A DNA stretch of 15,121 bases from the NCBI GenBank assembly GCA_003140785.1, contig PLKY01000288.1, forward strand, positions 2,328 through 17,448. Direction: 5' to 3'. The notes under the pieces are model-generated. The model made no database searches and was not told the origin of the DNA. It worked only from the letters and a program-made list of their open reading frames with translations. The stretch is from Acidobacteriaceae bacterium (GTDB lineage Bacteria; Acidobacteriota; Terriglobia; Terriglobales; Acidobacteriaceae). A program made the position numbers and the translations under genes. Positions within the stretch are counted from its first letter, which is position 1. Every line of letters begins with the position of its first letter. Of this stretch, positions 1 to 7,856 are shown piece after piece.

Positions 1-878
1 TCGTAGATCCGCACCATCGGACTGCCGGCAAAGAATTGACGATAGATTTGCGCAACAGATTCGCGCGTCTGCGGATCGCGAAATTGCACATAGATGGTGG
101 AGAGGATTCCGCGCGGAATGGGCAGCAGGTGCGGGGTAAACACGATCTCATTACTGCTTATTCCAATCTGCTCCAGAAGCTCGCCAGTGTGGCGATGGGA
201 GAAGACACTGTAGGCGGAAAGATTGTCGGCGGCATACATGTAGTGCGTTTTCGCGCTGGGCGCTTTGCCCGCGCCGCTCACGCCGCTTTTTGAATCGGCC
301 ACGATGCCGTGCGACCGATCGACGAGTCCGGCGGCGACGAGCGGCCGTAGAGCGAGGATCACCGAGGTGGCGTAGCATCCGGGGTTGGCGACGAGTTGCG
401 CGTCAGCGATTTGATCGCGATGCAGTTCGGGCAATCCATAGACGGACTGGGCTTGAATCGCGGTTGCAACCGGAGAGCCGTCGTCCTCAAAGGCATAGAC
501 GGCGCGGTTGGCGGCATCGTTCAGTCGCCAGGCGCCGCTGAGGTCGATGACACGCAGGCCGCGTGACAACGCATCTGGAACCCATGCGCGGGACTGCTCG
601 TGCGGTGTGGCGAGAAACAGGACCTTGACACCGCGATCAGCGAGCAACTCCCAAGAAAACGGCTGGAGCTTTAGTGTGCCGGCCCCGTTGTTGTCGGCGA
701 GTTGGGGGTGAATTTCGATGAGTGGGATCCCACCGCGCGCCGCGTCGCCGGAACCGACACGTCCGGCGAAGACCGGCGGCGTTCCTTTGAGCCGGGGATG
801 GTGGAGCAGGAGGCGGGCCAATTCTGCGCCTGCGTAGCCGGTAACGCCAACGACCGCGGTTTGAACTTTCTCGGTCAT
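1..878 (-). CDS. argC: N-acetyl-gamma-glutamyl-phosphate reductase (ArgC), 3' end cut by window edge
   Basis: Cytosolic NADPH-dependent enzyme of arginine biosynthesis. It reduces N-acetylglutamyl phosphate to N-acetylglutamate semialdehyde. About 292 residues are visible and the reading frame is open to the left edge, so the C-terminus (roughly 50 residues for a usual family length near 345) is missing. The N-terminus carries the Rossmann nucleotide-binding motif VGVTGYAGAE (residues 10-19). The catalytic cysteine is Cys168 in NPGCYATS (codon 375-377). Further family signatures are SKSGVSGAGKAPS, HRHTGEL and FTPHLLPIPRGIL, all in the expected order. The start ATG at 878-876 overlaps the argR stop in an ATGA, indicating translational coupling within one operon. 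Family assignment is very secure; regulation by ArgR is inferred from the operator upstream of argR. Confidence 0.97.
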   Translation of the reverse strand, partial: MTEKVQTAVVGVTGYAGAELARLLLHHPRLKGTPPVFAGRVGSGDAARGGIPLIEIHPQLADNNGAGTLKLQPFSWELLADRGVKVLFLATPHEQSRAWVPDALSRGLRVIDLSGAWRLNDAANRAVYAFEDDGSPVATAIQAQSVYGLPELHRDQIADAQLVANPGCYATSVILALRPLVAAGLVDRSHGIVADSKSGVSGAGKAPSAKTHYMYAADNLSAYSVFSHRHTGELLEQIGISSNEIVFTPHLLPIPRGILSTIYVQFRDPQTRESVAQIYRQFFAGSPMVRIY

Positions 879-1336
879 GACTCCAGCATCGTCCTAAGGC
901 GGGACTCGACTTCTGCGGCTTTGCGCTGGTCGGGACAGATCACGAGGACGGTGTCATCGCCGGCCACTGTGCCGACGACCTCCGGCCATTCCTCATAGTC
1001 GAGGGATGCGGCAACTGGCTGCGCGCCGCCCATGACTGTGGCGACTACGACCTGATTCATTGCCTGCTGCACGCGGAGGCCGAAGCTCTCGATCATCTCG
1101 GATACCGAGGGAGGGGCGTCGTCCTCAATCGCGATGGCGCTCCCGTTCGTATGCCCATTGGGAAGCGAGTAGCCACCAGGGCCCTTGGATAAGCGCATCT
1201 CATGGATGTCGCGGGAAAGTGTAGCTTGCGTGACCGCGAAGCCACGGCGGCGCAGTTTGCGGCGCAGCTCATCCTGGTTGGCCACAAGAGAATGGCCGAT
1301 GAGTTCGCGGATCGCATTGTGTCTTTGAAACTTCAT
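875..1336 (-). CDS. argR: Arginine repressor ArgR
   Basis: Hexameric, arginine-responsive transcription factor that binds ARG boxes. With the start at 1336 the protein has 153 residues, the usual ArgR length. The N-terminal winged helix-turn-helix contains VTQATLSRDIHEM (recognition helix around residues 35-47). The C-terminal oligomerisation and arginine-binding domain contains NQVVVATVMGGAQPVAASLD and EVVGTVAGDDTVLVI, with Asp127-Asp128 at the conserved arginine-contacting position. An upstream in-frame ATG at 1390 would add 18 residues. It lies inside the operator/promoter palindrome, ahead of where transcription should start, so I prefer 1336. The ribosome binding site there is weak (GAAAG). 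The stop overlaps the argC start (ATGA). Probable autorepression through the 1386-1420 operator. Confidence 0.96.
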   Translation of the reverse strand: MKFQRHNAIRELIGHSLVANQDELRRKLRRRGFAVTQATLSRDIHEMRLSKGPGGYSLPNGHTNGSAIAIEDDAPPSVSEMIESFGLRVQQAMNQVVVATVMGGAQPVAASLDYEEWPEVVGTVAGDDTVLVICPDQRKAAEVESRLRTMLES

Positions 1337-1384
1337 AGCGACTTTCAAGCAAAGCGAAAGCGCGGCTGCAGTCTGCGGTCGCGC

Positions 1385-1414
1385 TTGCATAAATATACAG
1401 CCATCATGTATAAG
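1385..1414 (+). promoter_or_regulatory. Putative sigma70-type promoter toward gltB inside the ARG boxes
   Basis: Because the operator is palindromic, the plus strand also shows TTGCAT (1385-1390), an 18-bp gap and TATAAG (1409-1414). A start near 1421 would give a gltB leader of roughly 190 nt. No better promoter is obvious between 1421 and 1612, apart from a TATATT just before 1612 that lacks a good -35. Assignment to gltB is inferred. Confidence 0.45.
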
Positions 1415-1420
1415 TATGCA
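1386..1420. promoter_or_regulatory. Tandem ARG-box operator (two ArgR sites) between argR and gltB
   Basis: Two 14-bp cores, TGCATAAATATACA (1386-1399) and TGTATAAGTATGCA (1407-1420), each fit the ARG-box pattern TGnATnnnnATnCA. Their centres are 21 bp apart, which equals two 18-bp boxes separated by 3 bp, the arrangement known for hexameric ArgR. The two cores are also reverse complements of each other with only two mismatches, so the whole element is a 35-bp near-palindrome. It is AT-rich in a GC-rich region and lies 50 bp upstream of argR and about 190 bp upstream of gltB. Binding is inferred; the pattern and spacing are directly visible. Confidence 0.88.
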
Positions 1421-1421
1421 A
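1392..1421 (-). promoter_or_regulatory. Putative sigma70-type promoter of argR-argC
   Basis: On the minus strand, TTGCAT (1421-1416) and TATATT (1397-1392) are separated by 18 bp, giving a plausible -35/-10 pair. Transcription would start near 1385, leaving about a 50-nt leader before the argR ATG at 1336. Both hexamers lie within the ARG boxes, so bound ArgR would occlude RNA polymerase. Confidence 0.6.
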
Positions 1422-1470
1422 GCTGCTTCCTCATCTTTTTTCAGAACATCTCAAGGGGTTAACTCCCAGT

Positions 1471-1520
1471 CGGGCAGGCAACTCAACACTGCCGGTGAGC
1501 CCGGAGATGCCCCGCATCTC
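1471..1520 (+). promoter_or_regulatory. Structured region in the gltB leader (two adjacent hairpins)
   Basis: Two potential RNA hairpins follow each other. In the first, CGGGC (1471-1475) plus GGCA (1477-1480) pairs with TGCC (1490-1493) plus GCCCG (1499-1503). In the second, GAGATGC (1504-1510) pairs with GCATCTC (1514-1520) across a 3-nt loop. There is no T-run, so this is not a standard intrinsic terminator. I do not recognise a known riboswitch. It could be an attenuation or stability element, or chance pairing in GC-rich DNA. Confidence 0.3.
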
Positions 1521-1611
1521 GAGTTCCGCGGCGACGGTCAGTCCGGCTTGCAAATCTCGAAAAGATGGCACTGGAAGCGGAAATTTATCCGTAAAGGTCG
1601 TATATTGGCTC

Positions 1612-4600
1612 ATGGGCTTCCCCGCTCGTACTTCATCCACGCCTAAAAATGCTGCTCTCGTGGAACAGGCTGACAGCCATGTCCGCAATCAGGGGCCGGC
1701 CTATCTCGGGCACAGCCTTGTCGACCCCCGTTTCGACTTTGACTCCTGCGGCGTGGGATTTGTTGCGCGGCTTTCCGGTGAACCGTCCCATGCCATTCTG
1801 CAGCATGCTCTCACGGCTCTGGCTCGACTAGAGCATCGCGGAGCAGTAGCGGCAGACGGAAAATCGAGCGATGGGGTCGGGGTTACTGTCGTGATTCCCC
1901 GCGAATGGCTGCTGGCGCAGACAGGCGTGATCCTACCGGAGTGGAAGCCGCTGGGCGTCGGCGTGATCTTTCTGCCGGCTGACAATGTGGCATCGCGGGC
2001 TGAGATTGAAGCCGCACTTACTGCGCAAGGATTGGAACCCTTGATGTGGCGGCCGGTGCCGGTGCGGCCTGAAGTACTGGGCGAAATCGCCAATTCCACC
2101 CGCCCCGCGATGTGGCATCTGCTCATCACCACCGACGAACCTGCGGGCTTTAATCGACGGCTCTTTTTGGCACGCAAGCACTTTGAGCGCTCCGGGCTTC
2201 CAGGATATATTGCGACCATTTCTTCCGCCACGATGGTCTACAAAGCGCTTTGCGCTGGCCGCCTGCTTGCCGATTTCTATCCCGATCTGGCGGATGCGGA
2301 ATTCAAGACAGCGATCGCGCTATTTCATCAGCGGTTCGCTACCAATGTTCTGCCGTCCTGGGACCGGGCGCAGCCGTTCCGAACTCTTGCGCACAATGGC
2401 GAGATCAATACGATCTGGGGAAATCGCTCCAATATGGAGGCGCGTGCGGCCACGATGGCGCTCGATCTGCACCCGGTGTTGACGGTCGGCGGCTCGGACT
2501 CGACTTCGCTGGACGAAGTGGTGGAACTGCTGGCGCACAACGGGCGCACCGTGGGTGAGGCGATCCGGATGTTGGTGCCTCCGGCGGATCCTGGGAACCA
2601 GTCGTCTTTCCTGCAGTATTGCGGCGACTGCATCGAGCCATGGGACGGGCCCGCAGCGTTGGCCTTCACCGACGGCAGGCAGGTGGGCGCGATTCTCGAC
2701 CGAAACGGATTGCGGCCATGTCGATTTGCTTTGGATGACACAGGGCTCGTCGTCGCTGGTTCTGAAGCTGGCCTGGTCGATATGGACCCTGCGCGTATTC
2801 TGCATAGCGGTCGTCTGGGGCCTGGGCAGATGATCGTTGCGGATCTCGATTCCAATCGGTTTTTCGAGAATGACGAGATTCTCCGCATCTACGATACGAA
2901 GCGGCATTATCAGGATCTGATTCAACTCGACACGCCGCTTGGAGAGTCCGATGAGACGCCGCCCCCGATTGACGCCCTGGAGCTCAATAGCCTGCAGCGT
3001 CGTTTTGGTTTTACGCGCGAAGATGTGCGGATGATTTTGCAGCCGATGGCTGCAGAGGGCAAGGACGCTGTCTGGTCGATGGGCGACGATACGGCGCTCG
3101 CTCCGCTCGCTCGTGCGCCCCGCCCGCTCTATGCGTTTTTCAGGCAACGGTTCGCCCAGGTCACAAATCCGCCCATCGACCCGCTGCGCGAGACAGTCGT
3201 ACTGCAAATGCACACACGCCTCGGTCCGTGGCCGCATCTGCTGGAGATTCGCGAACCATTGCCGGGCCTTTCGCTTCGCTCGCCGATTCTGACTCTGGGG
3301 CAGATGCATGCGCTGCGTCATGCGCACCACGGGCAGGGCGGCAAAATGCCGCACGCTGTCCTGAAGTGTCTCTATTCGCCTGACACAACGCTCGAGATCG
3401 CGGTCGACATTCTGGCGCGGCGTGCCGTCGACTTGGTCGCGACCGGAGCATCTCTGTTGATTCTCTCGGACCGCGATGCATCGCCCGAGGCGATTCCAAT
3501 TCCGATGGCCATGGCGGCGGGCGCGGTGAACATCGCTCTGACTCGCGCCGGTGTGCGTGCCGAAGTCGGGCTTGCTGCCGAGGCCGGCGATTGTCGCGAG
3601 ATTCATCACGTGGCTGTGCTGCTGGGCATGGGCGCCGGTGCGGTGTGCCCGTGGCTGGCGCTGGAGACGGCGCGCGGTCTGAATCCAGAAAAAGGCGAAG
3701 AGAACCTGCTACACGCCCTTGAGCTGGGCTTGGCCAAGGTAATGTCGAAGATGGGCATCAGCGTGTTGGACAGCTATTGCGCCGCGCATCTCTTCGATGC
3801 GATCGGGATTTCGCAGAGTGTAGTTGATAAATGCTTCGCCGGAGTACCTGCACCGATTGGCGGATTTGGATTCGAGGAGATCGAGGCCTACGTTCGCGAT
3901 CTCTGGTTAGGCAAAATCGATACGGAGGAGCCAACGGACGGAGACACTGCGGTCGTCTCGGCAACGCAGGTGCGGGAACTGCCAGACTACGGGTTCATCC
4001 GCTTTCGCAAGGCGGACGAGGCGGAATCCCACTTGTGGCAGCCGCAAACGGTGCGCGCGCTGCAAACAGTTGTGGGCTCGACGAAACAAGGCGCGGCGCT
4101 GGCCCTTTCGCCCTTTTCGAATTTCGCGACGCAAGCTGCCGAGGCGAATCCACTAAACCTGCGCGACCTTCTGGAGATTCGTCCTGCGGGGCAGGAGCTT
4201 GCCCTCGACCAAGTGGAAGCTGCGGGCAATATCACGAAGAGCTTCATCGCCAGCGCCATGTCGTTTGGCTCGCTTTCGCCCGAGGCTCATCAGACGATTA
4301 CGCAGGCAATGAATCTGCTTGGCGCGCGATCAAACACCGGAGAAGGCGGCGAAGATCCCGCGGTTTACGCGCCGATTGACGGGGCTCCATCGCTGCTGAA
4401 CAACAAAATCAAGCAGGTCGCGAGCGCCCGATTTGGCGTGACCGCCGAATACCTCGTCCATGCCGAGGAGTTGGAGATCAAGATCGCCCAGGGCGCGAAG
4501 CCCGGCGAGGGCGGGCAGTTGCCGGGACATAAAGTCACGGAACTGATCGCGCGCCTGCGCCACGCGCAACCCGGCATGCAGTTGATTTCTCCGCCGCCGC

Positions 4601-6099
4601 ACCATGATATTTACTCGATTGAGGATCTGGCGCAGCTCATCTATGACCTGAAACGCGTGAACCCGCGTGCAGCCGTGGGTGTGAAGCTGGTGTCGGGTTG
4701 CGGCGTTGGCACCATCGCGGCGGGCGTCGCCAAGGCGTACGCGGACTACATTGTGATTGCCGGGCAATCGGGCGGCACCGGCGCATCGCCGCTTTCCAGC
4801 ATTAAGTATGCAGGCAATCCATGGGAGCTTGGATTAGCTGAGGCACAGCAGGTGCTGATTCACAATGGACTCCGCGGACGCGTACGGCTACGAACCGATG
4901 GCGGACTGCGCACGGCCCGCGACATCGTAATGGCTGCGCTGCTCGGCGCCGACGAGTTCGCCTTCGGTACGGCTGTGCTGGTTGCGCTGGGGTGCGACAT
5001 GGCGCGGCAGTGCCACTTGAATACCTGTCCCACTGGAATTGCCACGCAGCGGCCGGAGTTGCGCGCGAAGTTTCGCGGCAAGCCAGAGCACCTGGTTCGC
5101 TTCTTCGATGAGCTGGCGTCGGAGGTTCGGCAGTTGCTGGCTACGCTGGGTCTGGCGTCGCTGTCTGAAGCTACGGGTCGCACGGATCTCCTCGAACAGA
5201 TCCGGTGGGATGCGAATCTGGATCTGAAACCATTGCTCGCCGCGACGACTATCGCTGCAGAGACAGGTGGGCCGGTCCGGTGGCAGGGCGGACGCAACGA
5301 CCGTCCGGAGGAGAAGCAGCCGATCGACGATGCCTGGGTCGTGCCCGCACTCGATGCATTCAAGGCCGGTATTCCTTACCACGTTGAGTCGCATGTTTCG
5401 AATGAGGATCGCACCCTGGGGGCTCGTCTTGCTGGGCAGCTCGCGCTGTTCCGTACGCAGAACCCGACGACAACCGGCTCGAATCTGACTTTCACACTCA
5501 CGGGGATTGCGGGTCAATCGTTTGGAGCATTCGCAACTTCGGGAATGACTCTGCAGCTTGAGGGATTGGCGAACGATTTTGTCGGCAAGGGATTGTGCGG
5601 TGGGGAACTCGCGCTTCGTGGACGGGGACGCGCCGCGCGCGAGAGTGAAAAGCATACGCTGCTGGGGAACGTGGCTCTCTATGGAGCGACCGGCGGATGG
5701 CTCTTTGCCGCAGGCCGCGCAGGCGAGCGATTTGCCGTACGAAACTCAGGCGCACTGGCGATCGTGGAAGGCGTCGGCGATCATGGGTGCGAATATATGA
5801 CGGGCGGGCTGGCGGTGGTGCTGGGGTCAACAGGAATTAATTTCGGCGCCGGGATGACGGGCGGGCTGGCGTGGATTTACGACGAAGACGGGAGTTTTAT
5901 AGCCCAGAATCGCTATCACAAGGGATTTCTGCAACCGGAATCCTTTGGAGAACTTGACCACACGGCGCGCCAATCGATCCGCGAACTAGTCGAACTGCAC
6001 GCCACGAAGACTGCCAGCACGCGGGCGCAGTGGCTGCTTGCGAATTGGGAGAGCGAGTCCGCGAAGTTCGTCCGCATGACCCCATGCACGCAGGCCTGA
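1612..6099 (+). CDS. gltB: Glutamate synthase, large (alpha) subunit
   Basis: Converts glutamine plus 2-oxoglutarate into two glutamates; cytosolic core of nitrogen assimilation. From this start it has 1495 residues, the normal size. The N-terminal type-2 glutamine amidotransferase begins at Cys46 in DSCGVGF, the expected mature N-terminal nucleophile after propeptide removal. It continues with LARLEHRGAVAADGK, HQRFATN and LAHNGEINT. The FMN-binding synthase domain shows AMSFGSLSPEAH, SNTGEGGED, KPGEGGQLPGHK and GQSGGTGASP. The 3Fe-4S cysteines are C1128-x5-C1134-x4-C1139. A GXGXG beta-helix domain (YGATGGWLF, GCEYMTGGLAVVLG) closes the protein. The start is uncertain: in-frame GTG at 1495, ATG at 1507 and GTG at 1660 are alternatives, and none has a strong Shine-Dalgarno. 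I chose 1612 because residues encoded upstream of it resemble no GltB sequence. No gltD is adjacent. Confidence 0.97.
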   Translation: MGFPARTSSTPKNAALVEQADSHVRNQGPAYLGHSLVDPRFDFDSCGVGFVARLSGEPSHAILQHALTALARLEHRGAVAADGKSSDGVGVTVVIPREWLLAQTGVILPEWKPLGVGVIFLPADNVASRAEIEAALTAQGLEPLMWRPVPVRPEVLGEIANSTRPAMWHLLITTDEPAGFNRRLFLARKHFERSGLPGYIATISSATMVYKALCAGRLLADFYPDLADAEFKTAIALFHQRFATNVLPSWDRAQPFRTLAHNGEINTIWGNRSNMEARAATMALDLHPVLTVGGSDSTSLDEVVELLAHNGRTVGEAIRMLVPPADPGNQSSFLQYCGDCIEPWDGPAALAFTDGRQVGAILDRNGLRPCRFALDDTGLVVAGSEAGLVDMDPARILHSGRLGPGQMIVADLDSNRFFENDEILRIYDTKRHYQDLIQLDTPLGESDETPPPIDALELNSLQRRFGFTREDVRMILQPMAAEGKDAVWSMGDDTALAPLARAPRPLYAFFRQRFAQVTNPPIDPLRETVVLQMHTRLGPWPHLLEIREPLPGLSLRSPILTLGQMHALRHAHHGQGGKMPHAVLKCLYSPDTTLEIAVDILARRAVDLVATGASLLILSDRDASPEAIPIPMAMAAGAVNIALTRAGVRAEVGLAAEAGDCREIHHVAVLLGMGAGAVCPWLALETARGLNPEKGEENLLHALELGLAKVMSKMGISVLDSYCAAHLFDAIGISQSVVDKCFAGVPAPIGGFGFEEIEAYVRDLWLGKIDTEEPTDGDTAVVSATQVRELPDYGFIRFRKADEAESHLWQPQTVRALQTVVGSTKQGAALALSPFSNFATQAAEANPLNLRDLLEIRPAGQELALDQVEAAGNITKSFIASAMSFGSLSPEAHQTITQAMNLLGARSNTGEGGEDPAVYAPIDGAPSLLNNKIKQVASARFGVTAEYLVHAEELEIKIAQGAKPGEGGQLPGHKVTELIARLRHAQPGMQLISPPPHHDIYSIEDLAQLIYDLKRVNPRAAVGVKLVSGCGVGTIAAGVAKAYADYIVIAGQSGGTGASPLSSIKYAGNPWELGLAEAQQVLIHNGLRGRVRLRTDGGLRTARDIVMAALLGADEFAFGTAVLVALGCDMARQCHLNTCPTGIATQRPELRAKFRGKPEHLVRFFDELASEVRQLLATLGLASLSEATGRTDLLEQIRWDANLDLKPLLAATTIAAETGGPVRWQGGRNDRPEEKQPIDDAWVVPALDAFKAGIPYHVESHVSNEDRTLGARLAGQLALFRTQNPTTTGSNLTFTLTGIAGQSFGAFATSGMTLQLEGLANDFVGKGLCGGELALRGRGRAARESEKHTLLGNVALYGATGGWLFAAGRAGERFAVRNSGALAIVEGVGDHGCEYMTGGLAVVLGSTGINFGAGMTGGLAWIYDEDGSFIAQNRYHKGFLQPESFGELDHTARQSIRELVELHATKTASTRAQWLLANWESESAKFVRMTPCTQA

Positions 6100-6156
6100 G
6101 CCGGACTCCGTTCAAGGTGGTTCTCCAGTTATTGTGGAATCCTGGATTTGTGCAAG

Positions 6157-6183
6157 GTGGCTTTTACTTAAGGAAAAAGCCAC
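6157..6183. terminator. Hairpin between convergent gltB and diguanylate cyclase genes
   Basis: A perfect 9-bp stem, GTGGCTTTT (6157-6165) and AAAAGCCAC (6175-6183), surrounds a 9-nt loop, 58 bp after the gltB stop. The T/A tract lies inside the stem and no U-run follows, so it may act as a weak or bidirectional terminator or a 3'-end stabiliser. Confidence 0.5.
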
Positions 6184-6225
6184 TCAGCGGAGGTGCGTTC
6201 TCGGCGCGCCGCCTGGAGAACCGCC

Positions 6226-7572
6226 TCAACCGGCCACTTTTTTCCGGCGCTTCTTCTCGTACATCGCCAGGTCTGCCTGCGCAACCAGATCCTTCAGCGA
6301 ATCGAATCGCATGTCAGACGAGGTAGCGTAGCCGATGCTGAGGCTCAGGGGGAAGCGTCCTTGGGCATCGGAGAATCGTGCCGCGGCGGATTCCTGCAGT
6401 CGCTGCGCCGATGCCGCAACGGCCGCGTGGTCGAATTGACCCGCCACAACGAATTCGTCGCCGCCGAAGCGCGCGATCACGTCTGCTTCGCGAAACGTGG
6501 AATCGAGAAGTCTCGCCGTTTCGGTGAGGGTTGCCGAGCCGACCGTATGGCCTAGTTCATCGTTGATTCGTTTCAGATTGTCCATGTCAATGAACAAGAC
6601 CGAAAACGGAACTTCAGCTCGTTGGGCAAGGCGAAGGGATTGCCCGGCCAGCAAATTAAAGCCCCGTACGTTGTAGAGCCCGGTCAGTTCGTCGCGCAAA
6701 GTCAAATCGTGGATTTCTGTCTCCATCTTGTTGATGCGCGCTACAAGAAACAGCAGAAAGGAGAAGGATACGGCGGTCGCCGCGGAGGCGAAGATCGCCG
6801 TGGAATAGGGTGAGGGAATTACGCGCGCATTTACCAGGTGCGCCCGGACGGCCTCACGCAAAAATGGCAGCAGCAAAAGAAAGGGTGCAAGAACCCTTGC
6901 GATTCTGCCGCCGATGCCGGAACCAAGGAAGATCGAAAATACTCCGAATTCAGCTCTACGAAGAACAGCAACGACGGTCAACATCGCCAAGCAGGTCAAG
7001 GTTGCTGTGGATGCCAGGCCGTTGGGCGACGAACCAGGAATATGGAACAAGCCAAAAAGGAATTCCGAAACCAGGACCGATACCAGCATGCATAGGCACG
7101 CTGCCGCCAGGTCCGCGACGCGGCCTGCAATCGGCGAAACTGCGCGGATCAGGAGCAAGATGACCGAGAGCAGGATCAGAGCAATTCCGATAACGACATG
7201 AGGGCTGTCGTGGTGGAATGCCAGTGGATGCGCTGCTATCGGCACGAAAGGAGGGGATGAGAGCGAAAGGGTGGGTTCGAAAAACGAGCCGGCGGCCGAT
7301 ACAGCCGCAAGGACGGCAAAGACTCGGCTGAGACGTTGCCAGCGCGCCGACCGATCCAGGTCAGAGAGAAACAGGCTCAAAGCGGAAAACAGAGCAGCCA
7401 AGGCAAACGATGAGTGCATCTCGGTCATGCTCGCGGGCAGCAGCCGGCTGAGGGGCGCAAAGGGGTGAGCACAAAGCGCGACCACAGCGGTCTGAATCAC
7501 AAGAGCGAGACAGACCTGCTGGATGAAAAACACGCGATGGAGCAGATTGGGATCGGGCTGGTTCGGATTCAT
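6226..7572 (-). CDS. Membrane-anchored diguanylate cyclase (multi-TM sensor plus GGDEF)
   Basis: Makes the second messenger cyclic di-GMP from two GTP. From this start it has 448 residues. The N-terminal half (about residues 15-290) has around eight hydrophobic segments. Its last part (SPNGLASTATLTCLAML, then GGRIARVLAPFLLLLPFLREA) resembles the uncharacterised multi-TM input domain found in front of many GGDEF and histidine-kinase modules. The cytosolic GGDEF domain begins near LRDELTGLYNVRGFN. The active-site loop RFGGDEFVV is intact (GGDEF at 370-374). The product-inhibition I-site RxxD is present (READ, 361-364, five residues before GGDEF). No EAL domain is present. The start is uncertain: ATG at 7593 and TTG at 7644 are alternatives, and no clear Shine-Dalgarno decides. 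Monocistronic, divergent from the acyl-CoA synthetase. The signal sensed is unknown. Confidence 0.92.
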   Translation of the reverse strand: MNPNQPDPNLLHRVFFIQQVCLALVIQTAVVALCAHPFAPLSRLLPASMTEMHSSFALAALFSALSLFLSDLDRSARWQRLSRVFAVLAAVSAAGSFFEPTLSLSSPPFVPIAAHPLAFHHDSPHVVIGIALILLSVILLLIRAVSPIAGRVADLAAACLCMLVSVLVSEFLFGLFHIPGSSPNGLASTATLTCLAMLTVVAVLRRAEFGVFSIFLGSGIGGRIARVLAPFLLLLPFLREAVRAHLVNARVIPSPYSTAIFASAATAVSFSFLLFLVARINKMETEIHDLTLRDELTGLYNVRGFNLLAGQSLRLAQRAEVPFSVLFIDMDNLKRINDELGHTVGSATLTETARLLDSTFREADVIARFGGDEFVVAGQFDHAAVAASAQRLQESAAARFSDAQGRFPLSLSIGYATSSDMRFDSLKDLVAQADLAMYEKKRRKKVAG

Positions 7573-7856
7573 GGATTTGGCTGAGTAGTGCATACGTAAG
7601 GCTCGGCGGCAAGCATGTCTGCGGATCGACTGCTCGCTCGTCAATGCTTTATAGCAAGGGACTGGTGGGCAGGGCTATGCCACTTTTGTTCCGGGTTGCA
7701 TACCAAGAATCGGTGATGCGGCCATGATGGCAAAGTACTTATGCCAGGAGAAATAGCCCTGTTACTTTCGAATTATGGGGCTCGCTGGGGATATTGCGCT
7801 GTTACACTCTCGGTTGACCTCATTTTCAGATTCGCCGGGTCCCTTTACAGCAAACA
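7573..7856. promoter_or_regulatory. Divergent intergenic region between diguanylate cyclase and acyl-CoA synthetase genes
   Basis: A 284-bp stretch that must hold the promoters of both flanking divergent genes. No textbook -35/-10 pair stands out for either. A TTGACC occurs at about 7814 but lacks a convincing -10. The only visible structure is a short inverted repeat, TGGCA (7728-7732) and TGCCA (7742-7746), around an AAGTACTT palindrome. Neither flanking gene has a recognisable Shine-Dalgarno. Confidence 0.4.
7728..7746. repeat. Short inverted repeat, possible operator
   Basis: TGGCA and TGCCA flank 9 bp that contain the 8-bp palindrome AAGTACTT. The two palindromes are offset by half a base, so overall symmetry is imperfect. 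It lies about 110 bp upstream of the acyl-CoA synthetase start. A transcription-factor site is possible but unproven. Confidence 0.25.

Noticed and set aside
1431..1613. Minus-strand 60-codon frame starting MSQYTTFTDKF, with a GGGGAAG before its ATG, between gltB start and argR
   Set aside because: It overlaps the gltB leader and the gltB start (shared CATG) and has no recognisable homology or promoter. The argR operator/promoter lies downstream of its stop rather than ahead of it. It remains a weak small-protein candidate testable by ribosome profiling.
2320..3609. Long 429-codon open frame on the minus strand inside gltB
   Set aside because: It is antisense to conserved GltB domains, and its composition (many Arg, His and Gln) is typical of a shadow of a GC-rich gene. 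No family resemblance.
7657..7856. TTGACC at about 7814 as a -35 for the acyl-CoA synthetase
   Set aside because: No acceptable -10 hexamer lies 15-19 bp downstream (GGGTCC is found at 17 bp).
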